A stretch of DNA of 64,000 nucleotides from Hexactinellida sp. DTS-2022 (taxonomy: Eukaryota; Porifera; Hexactinellida), in assembly GCA_028753945.1 (NCBI GenBank), contig JAPNXP010000014.1, forward strand, positions 2,604,001 to 2,668,000, in the 5' to 3' direction. Of the stretch, positions 22,193-31,905 are shown piece after piece (within the stretch, counting starts at the first letter, position 1; every line of letters starts with the position of its first letter). The notes beneath the pieces were generated by a model, which did no database searches, had not been told where the DNA came from, and was given only the letters and a program-made list of their open reading frames with translations. The position numbers were made by a program, and so were the translations under genes.

Positions 22193-22472
22193 CACTCCAA
22201 CCTCCCTTATACGGGCATTGTGGTCCGGAGGGTGCCCGTATTTCGGAATTTTCCAGGATTTGGGAAATACAATGGCTGGTACACATGGAATCCATATTTT
22301 CAAAATCATTCAATATTTAATACTGATTTTTTATCGGGTTGTGGATAATATGTCATCTGCTATATAATTTTGCATTAAACTCCACTATTGATTAAATGAA
22401 TACATAATTAGTTTGTCTTTACACCAAAAGGGTGCCCTGATCTGGAAGATCCGGATGACGGAGGTTTGAGTG
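22193..22472. mobile_element. pogo-like MITE
   Basis: Ends CACTCCAACCTCCCTTATAC and (other strand) CACTCAAACCTCCGTCATCC, flanked by TA (22191-22192, 22473-22474). It lies in the intron just upstream of the JIP exon. 280 bp. Confidence 0.88.
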
Positions 22473-22551
22473 TATATCTAAAGTTATTGAAGATTACATC
22501 AAATATATTTACTTTGTGATACCAGATTTATTATACTTATATTTCTTTTAG

Positions 22552-23018
22552 CAACTGAAGAAGAAATAACTACAGTCTATCCTCTGAGTAGTCTTAGTTT
22601 GAACAGCAATGAAGATACTAATTCAACTTCTCCCAAGGTTTCTTCTATGCAATTCTCTAGAATATCGCCATTTTGCTCCATTGACAAATTTCAACTGTCT
22701 TTTCATGGCCATACTGGACCAGTTCGCTTTATTCTTTCTGCAAGTAAAACTGTTGTTCGGTCAGAGGGATTTGATGCAATCGATGGTCAGCTTGAGAACT
22801 TCTTTACTGCCACATCATTGATTGTTAGTGGTGGAGAAGGCCATGTAGATTATCGAACTTCAGAAGGGGCTATTGTTGGTGGGCCTGATATGCCCTTAAG
22901 ACTAAAAAATAATATCGACCCAACGGTTGTTGTTACCGACCGAAATTATTTTATTGTTTGGCACGCAAAACGACGAAATAATATTTCACCATCAATAATT
23001 CAACCCAAATCTGACTAA
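22552..23018 (+). CDS. Last coding exon of a JIP3/JIP4 scaffold protein
   Basis: JIP3/JIP4 (Sunday driver, UNC-16) are cytoplasmic scaffolds that link JNK-pathway kinases and vesicle cargo to kinesin-1 and dynein. The frame runs to a stop at 23018 and ends in the C-terminal beta-propeller-like region. ISPFCSIDKFQLSFHGH aligns with the vertebrate FIPYCSM..QLCFHGH box, SLIVSGGEGHVDYR with LVISGGEGYIDFR, and DRNYFIVWH with the terminal SHLIVWQV. A polypyrimidine tract and AG at 22550-22551 give a good acceptor. The exon begins with two bases of a split codon, then TEEEITTVYPL. The frame has no internal ATG before the conserved region, so this is an exon, not a whole gene. Upstream exons were not found in the window. 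The insert between the HGH and SGGEG boxes is of a length usual for the family. Confidence 0.85.
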
Positions 23019-23676
23019 AATAAGCAATTTGATTTCTCATTTATGCTAGAGTTCATCAGATATTCTACCATTAATCTCTAATATCCATGAGATGTATCTT
23101 ATCCCACTCAACAATCGAAATATTGTTTCAATTCCTTCTTCATCTCTAAATCAAATTAATTTAGTAATATTTTGTTACTGGATATTGTACATTTCTTATT
23201 TATTATGTATTATTTCTATAAGTTGTATACAAGAAAATATGCACACAATTTATATTTTGAGTAATTTGTTACTATTTTTAGACTAAATGATACATCTACA
23301 TTAAATTTGTTAAATTTAGGATCCTACCCTGCTCTACTAAGATCAATTTCATAACTCTAAAGTAAGTTTCAATTTATACGAAGTATTATTTGCTGAATGA
23401 GAGCATATCACCCGTAGAAAATCAACTTTGAATATGGTAGATTCCACCAAGAGTGACGTTATCAACTCAAATTGTTTTCAGGAAAGATATTATTTAATCT
23501 AATTTAATTCAAATTGCTTCAGACACGTAGTTATATGCTTACTTACAAGAGAAACTGAGTACACTCGTTATCAATTAATTATGCATATTGAATCCTGTAG
23601 ATTCTTTTGGCCACTACGATAATTCGCTGGAAAAAATTGATGATATTTTACTGCTACAAAAAACTATATGCTAGTA
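23019..23676 (+). other. Probable 3' UTR of the JIP gene
   Basis: AT-rich sequence directly after the stop codon. A variant polyadenylation signal ATTAAA lies at 23300-23305; a canonical AATAAA appears only near 23865, beyond a MITE. No other feature seen; small frames here are not genes. Confidence 0.4.
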
Positions 23677-23830
23677 TAGTGGAGTTGCTTTATTAGCAAC
23701 TCGGATTTGCCACTAAATATGGTTGCTAATAGGAAGTGAAATTAAGTATTATCACCCTTGGGACCCGAAAAGCGGTTGCTAATATAGCAATATTGCTAAT
23801 AGGCGAGTTGCTAATAAACCAACTCCACTG
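23677..23830. mobile_element. pogo-like MITE
   Basis: Ends TAGTGGAGTTGCTTTATTAG (first base T where C is usual) and (other strand) CAGTGGAGTTGGTTTATTAG, TA on both sides. 154 bp; GTTGCTAATA motif repeated inside. Confidence 0.85.
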
Positions 23831-23832
23831 TA

Positions 23833-25314
23833 TATATATTTATATATATAAAAAGGCAATAAACTCGGTTTTGATAACCAGCAGAGGAGCCGTAGATTAT
23901 CCATAGGGTCTTAATTTTTAGAATATTATTCAAGATTTAAATATTGGATTCATATTATAGGGACAACATAAATGGAATTTCGAATACGACCTTATACAAG
24001 GCCGGGTTCACCAGCACTGAATGAGGTTGGTATTCTAAATCAGTTCTATTGGAGGCTCGAGAAAAGAAATCCGAATATTACAACTATCAAAGCCATTTAT
24101 ACACAATTTGAACACAAAAAAAAACGATAGAAAATCCTCGGTGTCTAAAACCCCCAATTTCAACATTTTCTTCATTTTTAATAGTTACTTTATTGGATTT
24201 TGTTCTTGTTTTACTTCAACTTAACAAATTAGATTGAATAATTGTCCTGGTTCCTAGACGGGTGCAGAGAATCTGGGGTACAGATTCAACACTGAAGCTT
24301 AACTCAAGCATTGGGATCGAGCTGACCCGCTCAGCCTTGAAACGGAAAGAGAGCTTCAGTCTGCTAGACGACACGGAGAGTCGGAGAGTGAAAGTACGAT
24401 CGCCTTCTAATGGAGAGAGTAAATATCCACGTGATTAGGTTCTCAGAGACGCGAGCAAACTGCTAAGCGCCTCAATAGGCAGTGTGAATGTCACATGGAA
24501 TAGGAGATATTTAATATATATATTTGCTTGTATAAGTGGTTGATAAATACACTCTCAAATTCCATCGACTCTAGTTTCATTTGCGGCTTTAATAATTCTA
24601 AAAATACAAAATATTTGAATTCATGCTAATATGGTGAACAAGCAATCTATCTGAATCTGTTTATTCAAGCATATTCATTGAGAGTATACTGAATAATAAT
24701 TTCAATTAATTTTGTTGATATTCTTACAGATTTCAAATTTGACAATGATTAAAATCACTGTTTAAAATGAACCCAAAGATCTCAAATTGGTAATTTTAAG
24801 CTAGCGGGAAACGTGCATATTAAAGAACCAATATAATTATTAGGAAATCTTAGCTCCCAAATCTGTGCAAAAATTGTATGTTTTATCGCATTCCTTTATC
24901 AAATTGTCTTGCTACTGCTTTATCCTGAATGTATTTTGAATTTTTTGACTCGATTTTCTGTATTAACCCAGTTATTTAGATAGTTTATCTTTTAGTAATA
25001 CAATAACTTTTCAAGATATTTAGTACTTTCTATTTCTTTACTTATGCGTAACTTCTCGAAAAACAATTAATAATTCATGGTGCCTATAAGATGCATGAAT
25101 AATAACCAAGATTGAGCAAATTTTACACAATATTTGTTAGAATACTATTTAAGCGATCCCAGATTGCAATAACCCGTCCAGAGAACGGATGCAAACTCGT
25201 TACATTCACACAACGTCATTATTAAATTGCTTAGTTGAAAGTAATGGTAATATATTAACATTTCTTTGTAAAAATGCATTATTAGATGAAAGTAGTCAAT
25301 TATATATATTCACG
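23833..25314. other. Unresolved, possible old repeat at 24240-24600
   Basis: A GC-richer stretch at about 24240-24500 followed by GATAAATACACTCTC looks somewhat like a solo long terminal repeat, but no matching pair, primer site or convincing TG...CA ends were found. The rest is AT-rich without recognisable content. Confidence 0.3.
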
Positions 25315-25682
25315 AGCACTTCGGTCTCGGTCGCTTTGCGACAGATCGGTGCTACGTACCTCAAGTTAACGGCAGCTACGCGGCCTTAGTAAACAATTGA
25401 TTACATATATAGTAATATATACTTATAATAAGCGTTTAAGCTTTTTGTTTGGCATACTTATTTACCTATAATACCCGTTGAAAGCAAACTTCTTGGTTGA
25501 TTTAGAATTTTCATTAATTTGTTTACCTATTTGTGTAAACAACAACAATAAGTTGTTAACTTATCATAACATTTGGAAGTTAGTCTCCCTCTCAATTGTA
25601 AATGCGGTTACCATATTCCCATCAATTAAAACAATCCGGACAAACGAACAAAAACACAACAATCGAGATTTTATAATATAGA
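25315..25682 (-). mobile_element. Non-autonomous Helitron-like element, copy 2
   Basis: On the minus strand starts TCTATATTATAAAATCTCG after an A and ends after the GTCGCAAAGCGAC hairpin in GTGCTCG before a T, like 13893-14267. Similar length (368 bp). No TSD, as expected for rolling-circle transposons. Confidence 0.6.
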
Positions 25683-25884
25683 TATATTTATACAGTCAAC
25701 TCCCGTTATACCGAATTGCTCGGGACCGTGGTTGCATTTCGTTATAAGCGGACTTTGTTATAACGGCTGTTCGATCTTAAAAAGTTCATTACAAATTGAA
25801 TTTCGTTGTAACCGGAGTTCATGATAAACGCATTTAGTTATTGGCAAAATTCGTTATAACCTGAGTAAAATCAATAGATTAGAG

Positions 25885-25995
25885 CAGGGGTTCTTAAACT
25901 TTTTAACCCAGTTTGCATTTTCTAAGGGTATTACGCCCCCCCCTACAATACCCTTACGCCCCCTAGGGGGGCTTCCCCCAGTTTAAGAACCCCTG
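25885..25995 (+). mobile_element. hAT MITE (CAGGGGTTCTTAAAC family)
   Basis: Inverted ends CAGGGGTTCTTAAACT. Flanks GATTAGAG and GCTTAGAG form an 8-bp TSD with one mismatch. Related fragment at 14350-14453. Contains a run of nine C. Confidence 0.88.
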
Positions 25996-26018
25996 GCTTA
26001 GAGGGAAATGGGATTTAA

Positions 26019-26699
26019 GGTTGCAGTATACTTTTAAGCACTTTTTCTAAAGTTTTTTGCAGATTTGAAAGATCTTTTTTGTTTTAGATTCCCTGCTGCG
26101 AGATCTATCCAAAGATGCAATAATATTCGACCTTGGTAACATGGAGAAAATTTAAATTTTTTATAAACACACTTTCTTGGGATACACAAGTTTTTTCCTC
26201 TTAATGATTAAGACTTGTTTCCTGTTTTATTACATAGAGAAGCTTCTAATATATCATGTGAATGTACAACTTCTTTTTGATTACTTATGAGTCCAATTTT
26301 TCATCAATAACAGTCGACATCACTTTTTTTATCATTAGGAAATATAATATAATTAGAAAGAAAAGTCACAAATGAAATTCGCTACATAGACAAGATAGAA
26401 CTAATTGAGAGCTGTCCAAAACCGTTGAGATTTTGTTTCTAGGTTGTATATGAAGGCAAAATGTGTTTCCCAAATTGACAAAAGTTGCGGCTGGAGATGG
26501 CGGTGTCAGAAAAAAATGAGCCCCTACAGGAGTGGCTTAGGTGGAGGTCACAAAAAAGTCGGTATTATTAAAAGTTTTCTATATTTTTCTACAAAGTTTG
26601 GAATAGAGATGCGGCATAGGCTGTTCTATCCAGAAATGAAATAAAACCTATAAGTGGCAAAATACCCGAAATTGGTAAATTTAAAGGTATACTGCAACC
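26019..26699. mobile_element. TTAA-flanked element (piggyBac-like TSD)
   Basis: Inverted ends GGTTGCAGTATAC followed by YTTTAA, with TTAA at 26015-26018 and 26700-26703. A TTAA duplication is the hallmark of piggyBac-type insertion, but the ends lack the usual CCC start and no transposase is present. The 66-codon plus frame at 26444 is not a recognisable gene. Confidence 0.65.
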
Positions 26700-26952
26700 T
26701 TAAACGACTTCGTTATATCGATTTCTATGTGTGTTAGAAGGATTTCTGTAATGTATGTTAGAAGGATTTCTGTACCATTGAATGACTTCGTTAAATCCGA
26801 CTTGGTTATAACGGGTGTTGACTGTATATATTTTATGTATATTTATACCGAAGTTAAATACGTAGTGCATTTTGTATTTCATACAATTAATGCCAAGATT
26901 AAGAGTAAATATATAATAGCAAGAATTTCTAAATTTTCGCATTTATTTATAT

Positions 26953-27078
26953 ACTAGCGCGCTTCGCTTGCTATGTCGCTTCGCTCCAGTATACAACTAC
27001 ACACTCCAACCGCTTTGCGGTTGGTGTGTGGTATATATAAATCTAAAATTGTTTAAAAGCGAATATAAGCCTAAAATA
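26953..27078 (-). mobile_element. Helitron 3' terminus
   Basis: The minus strand reads AGCAAGCGAAGCGCGCTAG before T, a classic Helitron 3' end (CTAG, insertion before T). A strong hairpin AACCGC-AAA-GCGGTT lies about 50 bases inward. The element continues to higher coordinates, interrupted by the MITE at 27079; its 5' end was not located. Confidence 0.65.
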
Positions 27079-27265
27079 CAGTAGAGCCTCTGAACAACGG
27101 ACACCTTGGGACCGGAACCGTTGTCCGTTATTTAGAGGTTGTCCGCTATTTAGAGGTTGCTTTTCTATTAGACATATGCTAAATAAATAAATGCGTGCCA
27201 CGAGGGTTGTCCGTTATTTAGAGGTTGTCCGCTATTTGGAGTGTCCGTTATGGGAGGCTCCACTG
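27079..27265. mobile_element. pogo-like MITE, GAACAACGGAC family, copy 1
   Basis: Ends CAGTAGAGCCTCTGAACAAC and (other strand) CAGTGGAGCCTCCCATAACG, flanked by TA. 187 bp, nearly identical to 53185-53368. The TTGTCCGTTATTTAGAGG motif is repeated inside. Confidence 0.93.
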
Positions 27266-27267
27266 TA

Positions 27268-28564
27268 GTCCAATATAACAATTTGAAATTTTAGTGATAC
27301 GTCATTATGCGACAATGAGTAAGCATAGTGACAATCTGGTGTGACCAATGTGTCCGCATCATTATATACGTGTTATATTATATTTCTAGAATTTTATCTC
27401 TTATAGGGCGGGTATTATGTGCGATTCAGTAAATTTCATGCCTCTCAAAATGTGACAATGACGTCATAACTTGTCGATGCGTGAGAAATTTTGGGTCGAA
27501 ACCTCAACTTGTTTGTGGGTGCCAAAAGTTACCCCTATATGCCAAATATCACATTTGGAAACCGTCCAGTTTCTTCAATCAACTCGGAATATGCAAACAT
27601 TAAATATGTTGCAGTGTTTGCGGGCACACTGCTGTATATCCGCACACAATCAGTGGATTCGTGTATTATACCTGGCTTGCTGAAACATGTTATTAGATGA
27701 TTAATTGTGAAAAGGAGTATAATATATTAAAATGTGCAGAAATATTAACTGGGCTGTTTTAAGTTTCGCGTGTGGAGTATCAGGAGAATGAAACTCCTAG
27801 GTGTTCATTGATATAATGTAAGTCTATTCATAAAATGTGTGCGGGTATACACCAGTGTGTGCCCGCACACACCATGTGTGGGCACATACTGCATTATATA
27901 TATATATATACTACATACATATAAAGGTTTGTGTTTTGAAGGCTATTTAAATACTAAGAAATAACATTAAATTTCTTGCTATAATTATATATTTTGTTAT
28001 TTTGATTTTAGGCCAATTTCAGCTGTTATCCATCAAGTTGCTTTTGTGTCGCTACCACGTGCCACTCGCATAAAATGGAATGTGTATGTATAATGTATTT
28101 CACTATTAAATATACTTAATGTTATAAAATTAGCACCTAGAGTATTCGCCAATATGTTATTCAACCTTAAACTGAAATGAGAATTTGTTTATTCAAAATT
28201 GCATTTAATGATCTTAAATAAATATTGAAATTAGCTCATTCGTGACATAAGGCCAATTGAAAATTCAGCCAGAAGATTGTCCGTCTCTTCACTGGCAGAT
28301 TTGGCCGTAACTTGATTCCATACCGACTTATAAATGAATGAATTAGCATACAAATCAACCCGTTTTGTCAACTGTCAAATGTCTGGTTTCTCCGACTTCC
28401 AGCATGCTATCATATTTTCTCTACTTAACAAGACTTTCGTCAGATTGACCGTCAGTCCTCAAACTGAAAAGAAATACTCAAACCTCCGAAAAACGGACTT
28501 CCCAGATACAGGTACTTGCGTCAAACGGGAACCTTTATTGGCGTAAAGACATGCTAAATATGTA
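27268..28564. other. Unresolved, possible Helitron interior and a weak exon candidate
   Basis: 27290-27700 shares a GACAATGAGTA patch with the region after the Helitron-type end at 19860, so it may be Helitron interior. At 28011 a TTTTAG acceptor precedes a short open stretch (to about 28090), but I recognise no protein. (TA)n at about 27896-27910. Confidence 0.3.
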
Positions 28565-29131
28565 CAGTCTACTCCGCTTAATTGGGACACATTTGATCCA
28601 GGCCTCTTGTCCCAATTAAGCGGAGATCCCAATTAACCGAAAAATTGTTGAAAGTAGTGATCTACTTACGATTCTCAACCATTTTACATTTAAACCTGTT
28701 ACAACTATTCCTCCAATGCCTGCAGATCCTTTATTATACTCAACCCCATAGTATGAGACTTTTTATTCTGTGGAGACTTTTTATTCTGTGGACCATTTGA
28801 ATCTTCCCCTGAACCACAAGGTCATAGACTCTGAGAAATTTCAATTTTACGGAAATAAAATGAAAATACACCCTAATTAGATATTTTGTTATCCCTTTAT
28901 CAGAATTGACCAAGATTATTAGAATTTGTTCCGTTTAATCAGAATTTTATATTGTCCGAGTACCAATTTTGAACATAATTTGTTGAGTTTGTCCCGATTA
29001 AGCGGAGTTTGTCCCGATTAACCGAAAATATTTAGTATTAGTTACTATGGAAAGGATTTGGTTCTTGGGGAGTTGTCCCAATTAAGCGGTTGTCCCGATT
29101 AACCGGTGTCCCAATTAAGCGGAGTACACTG
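28565..29131. mobile_element. pogo-like MITE, CCGCTTAATTGGGACA family, copy 1
   Basis: Ends CAGTCTACTCCGCTTAATTG and (other strand) CAGTGTACTCCGCTTAATTG, flanked by TA (28563-28564, 29132-29133). Inner copies of CCCAATTAAGCGG occur near both ends. A second copy lies inverted at 63105-63612. Confidence 0.93.
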
Positions 29132-29133
29132 TA

Positions 29134-30440
29134 TTAAGTTAACGAATATAGGAGTTTAAATTACAAAATTCTACAAAAAATCATAAATTATCCCCAATCC
29201 ACTAAAATACTGTTTTATATTTGAATGTATGTAGAAAATATGGATTAGACACTGGGATTGCAAATGTACAAGACATTGAATGTTTGAGATCCCAGCAAAT
29301 TCATTTCCGCGCACCCTCCGGAGGACAGTGTCAGGATAAGAGAAGTTCAGGTGTATATATAGGGCGACTGACGCATAGTGGCTAAAAATGGCTGTCGGTA
29401 AGGAAATGTATTGTTTTCAATTTTGCATATCGGGTATTGACATCAAAGAATCGCTTGGAGAAGCCAAATTTTAAATAGTTAACTCGGAACTTTCCACCGG
29501 AGCACTAAATGTATTAATAATCACCTGTTTATAATGAAGCTTACGGGAATAACGAAGGAATTTACAGGTCCCAATAACGAGTTGACTATAGGACTTTGAT
29601 ATTTAGCGTTATGACGTCATGTTGATATATTTTTTAATTCTAAATGTGTAGCGAGATGGAATGCACTGTCGACATTTGTAATTTCAGTATAAATATCATT
29701 TGATGTTTTCAAATGATATTTATACGCCTTGAATTGTTTCACTTCTTGACGTAATGCACATTTTGTTAATCTATCTATACTATTAATAGGATGCTTGAAG
29801 AATAATGTCTGCATTAAAATTCCTGTTGTAGAAAAACGTTTCATTCGGCTAGTGTATCACTGATAACTCTCCCTCTTGTCACTGCTGTAAACCAGTGTGC
29901 AAAGAGGTCAGTTATCGTAGCTAGAGAACGTTGGCCTGCAGAACAACAAAGAGGAACTTTTGAACTAGATTATTAGCACTTAATTCTTTATATGGTATTA
30001 CACACATTATCTCAAAGATTATTGAAGTTAGGCCTAGAAAATGTATTATCAATGAATAGGAAGTTACCAATTGCGGATAGATCAGTACTAGCATAGTTTA
30101 CATAAAATCGATAGTTTTTGAGTTATGGCTCGTTTTAAGAAAAATGCATTTCCCTGGAAACCGAGGAATGTGACAACATTCTATTTATAATTTCAATATT
30201 TTTCATTCAACTAGTTATGGACATCCTCATGTTCCAATTTTGAACATTTATAACGCGTTTAACTATGTTAAAAGCAGGCTATAAAACACGATAATTCCCA
30301 CTAAAAATAGCGATTACGTAATCAAATGGTGATATACACAATTCTAAAGGGTGTTATGTATGCCGTGATATCATGTTCCTAATTCCTATATAATTATAAT
30401 GCATTTCTCAGGTCTGTCAATACTAGCTATTGAGATAAAG
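29134..30440. other. No recognised gene; contains a short perfect hairpin
   Basis: AT-rich. The frame at 29617-29844 (minus) spans the hairpin at 29687-29725 and matches nothing I know. Confidence 0.35.
29687..29725. repeat. Perfect 17-bp hairpin, 5-base loop
   Basis: GTATAAATATCATTTGA, loop TGTTT, then the exact reverse complement. No flanking duplication or T-run seen; may be a MITE core or chance palindrome. Confidence 0.9.
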
Positions 30441-30445
30441 ATATG

Positions 30446-31584
30446 CACAGTGGGCGAGAATGACAATTTAGGGGAAATAGGCATTTTAGTAGCAGATAGC
30501 CAATCATGAAGTATTATTGACATATAGTTTAACGATAGCTGGGATCTCATTGGTTTCATTGAAAATGACGTATCTAGTCTCCTAGTAAAGTTATTAATGA
30601 TTTAATGTGATTTGGTAACAATTATATTTTTGGTCGGTTAACAGTCCTTTATTATTCACCCATGATTATTGATAAAGTATTTTAACGTGGGAAAAATAAC
30701 TAAATCTAGTCTTACCCCAATAAATTTAATAATGCAACAAATTTAAGCAGGTTAGATGTTTACTGGGTGAGATTCTCGCAAGTATAAATACTCCTAGCAT
30801 TCTTAGATATTTTTATAACGTAGTTCTCTGTTTTTGATTATAGCTAGCTCACAAAATATCCTCCCAACCATATAAAACTCACTTATTGGAATTTTGAGAG
30901 CCTGGTTGAGTTCATAGGCTGTTGCCTGGTTGCTGGTTTTGCACTAAATATATGGTATACTATTTTTGAAATATTTTTAGATTCTAGAAGGTAAGTAGGG
31001 TAAACATAATGCATTACTATATGCCCAAGCAATATGCAAAATTTGACCTATCCAGCTTATAAGTCATGAGAAATTTTTGCGGAAGGTTGCGGAACCCTAC
31101 AGTTGATTTCATATAAACGCTAATAGACCCATGTATCTATTGGAACTTGAAAACGATCTGGCCACGACTGGCCACTTTGAGTTTCGACACTTTATAATGA
31201 GTTACTAGGTTGTCCGAATTACTAATTAAGTAATAAAGTTGAAGTTTCTAAGTATACAAAAATATAGTTCAAATGTCTTCGAAATAGGCGCATTCTTTAA
31301 GAAGAACATATTATGTACAATTCCTGGAAATTTTAGAAGAATAACTCTTATGATAAAGAAGTATAGGAAATAAGAAATCAGTAGTTGAATTTAACCACAA
31401 ATAATTCAAAGTTTAATAATATTACGTCATTCTATAAGAATTCACAAAAGTGTCTAATAATTCGATATTAGCATCAATCGCTCAGTTTTATAAGTTCTAG
31501 AATATGCTTGTTACTATTATCCTATTTTCCATTGGATTCAAGCTACTTAAAAATTGACTCTAATTCCCGTGACTTCCCACTGTG
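30446..31584 (+). mobile_element. CACAGTG-ended element (Transib/RAG-like), copy 1
   Basis: Begins CACAGTGGGCGAGAATGACA and ends, on the other strand, CACAGTGGGAAGTC. 1139 bp, internally homologous to 37462-38622 (shared GAAGTATTATTGACATATAG, TAGTCTCCTA and TTATTGATAA patches). Flanks share only TATG, so the TSD is degraded. Non-coding. Confidence 0.65.
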
Positions 31585-31589
31585 TATGT

Positions 31590-31900
31590 ATGTTAGCTAA
31601 TAATCAATGGCCTTATGTAATCAATGGTCCAGCAAAATCTATTCAGTATTAAGGCCTTATATAACGAAGGTCACGGCTCATTATATAGTTAATGAGCACA
31701 TACTACGTTATTATAGACTATTCATTGAATTTACCATGGATTACTTCAAGTTTAGTGCTTAGATAAGTCAAATCTAAAATATACTCTCTAATATTTGATA
31801 TCATGCTTAGTATAGTTTAATAACGAAATGGTTGCATTCAACCATATTACGAATACTTGAACGCATACAATTAACTAATAATACTAAAATACATACAATT
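31590..31900. other. No recognised feature
   Basis: AT-rich spacer before the P-type transposase remnant. Nothing seen. Confidence 0.4.
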
Positions 31901-31905
31901 CGAAT

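Larger units (their letters stand above)
25693..26824. mobile_element. pogo-like element with two nested insertions
   Basis: Ends CAGTCAACTCCCGTTATACC and (other strand) CAGTCAACACCCGTTATAAC, flanked by TA (25691-25692, 26825-26826). GTTATAACG motifs repeat inside. A 111-bp hAT MITE (25885-25995) and a 681-bp TTAA-flanked element (26019-26699) lie within, leaving about 330 bp of the host MITE. Confidence 0.9.

Noticed and set aside
22599-22611. Start codon for the JIP frame inside the exon
   Set aside because: The apparent start is TTG within continuous coding sequence that extends upstream to a splice acceptor. It is an internal codon.
24240-24600. Possible solo long terminal repeat
   Set aside because: GC contrast and a GATAAATACACTCTC stretch are suggestive, but there is no clear TG...CA pair, duplication or second copy. 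Kept only as a note.
28011-28090. Short exon candidate after a TTTTAG acceptor
   Set aside because: No recognisable peptide and no clear donor; too weak to call.
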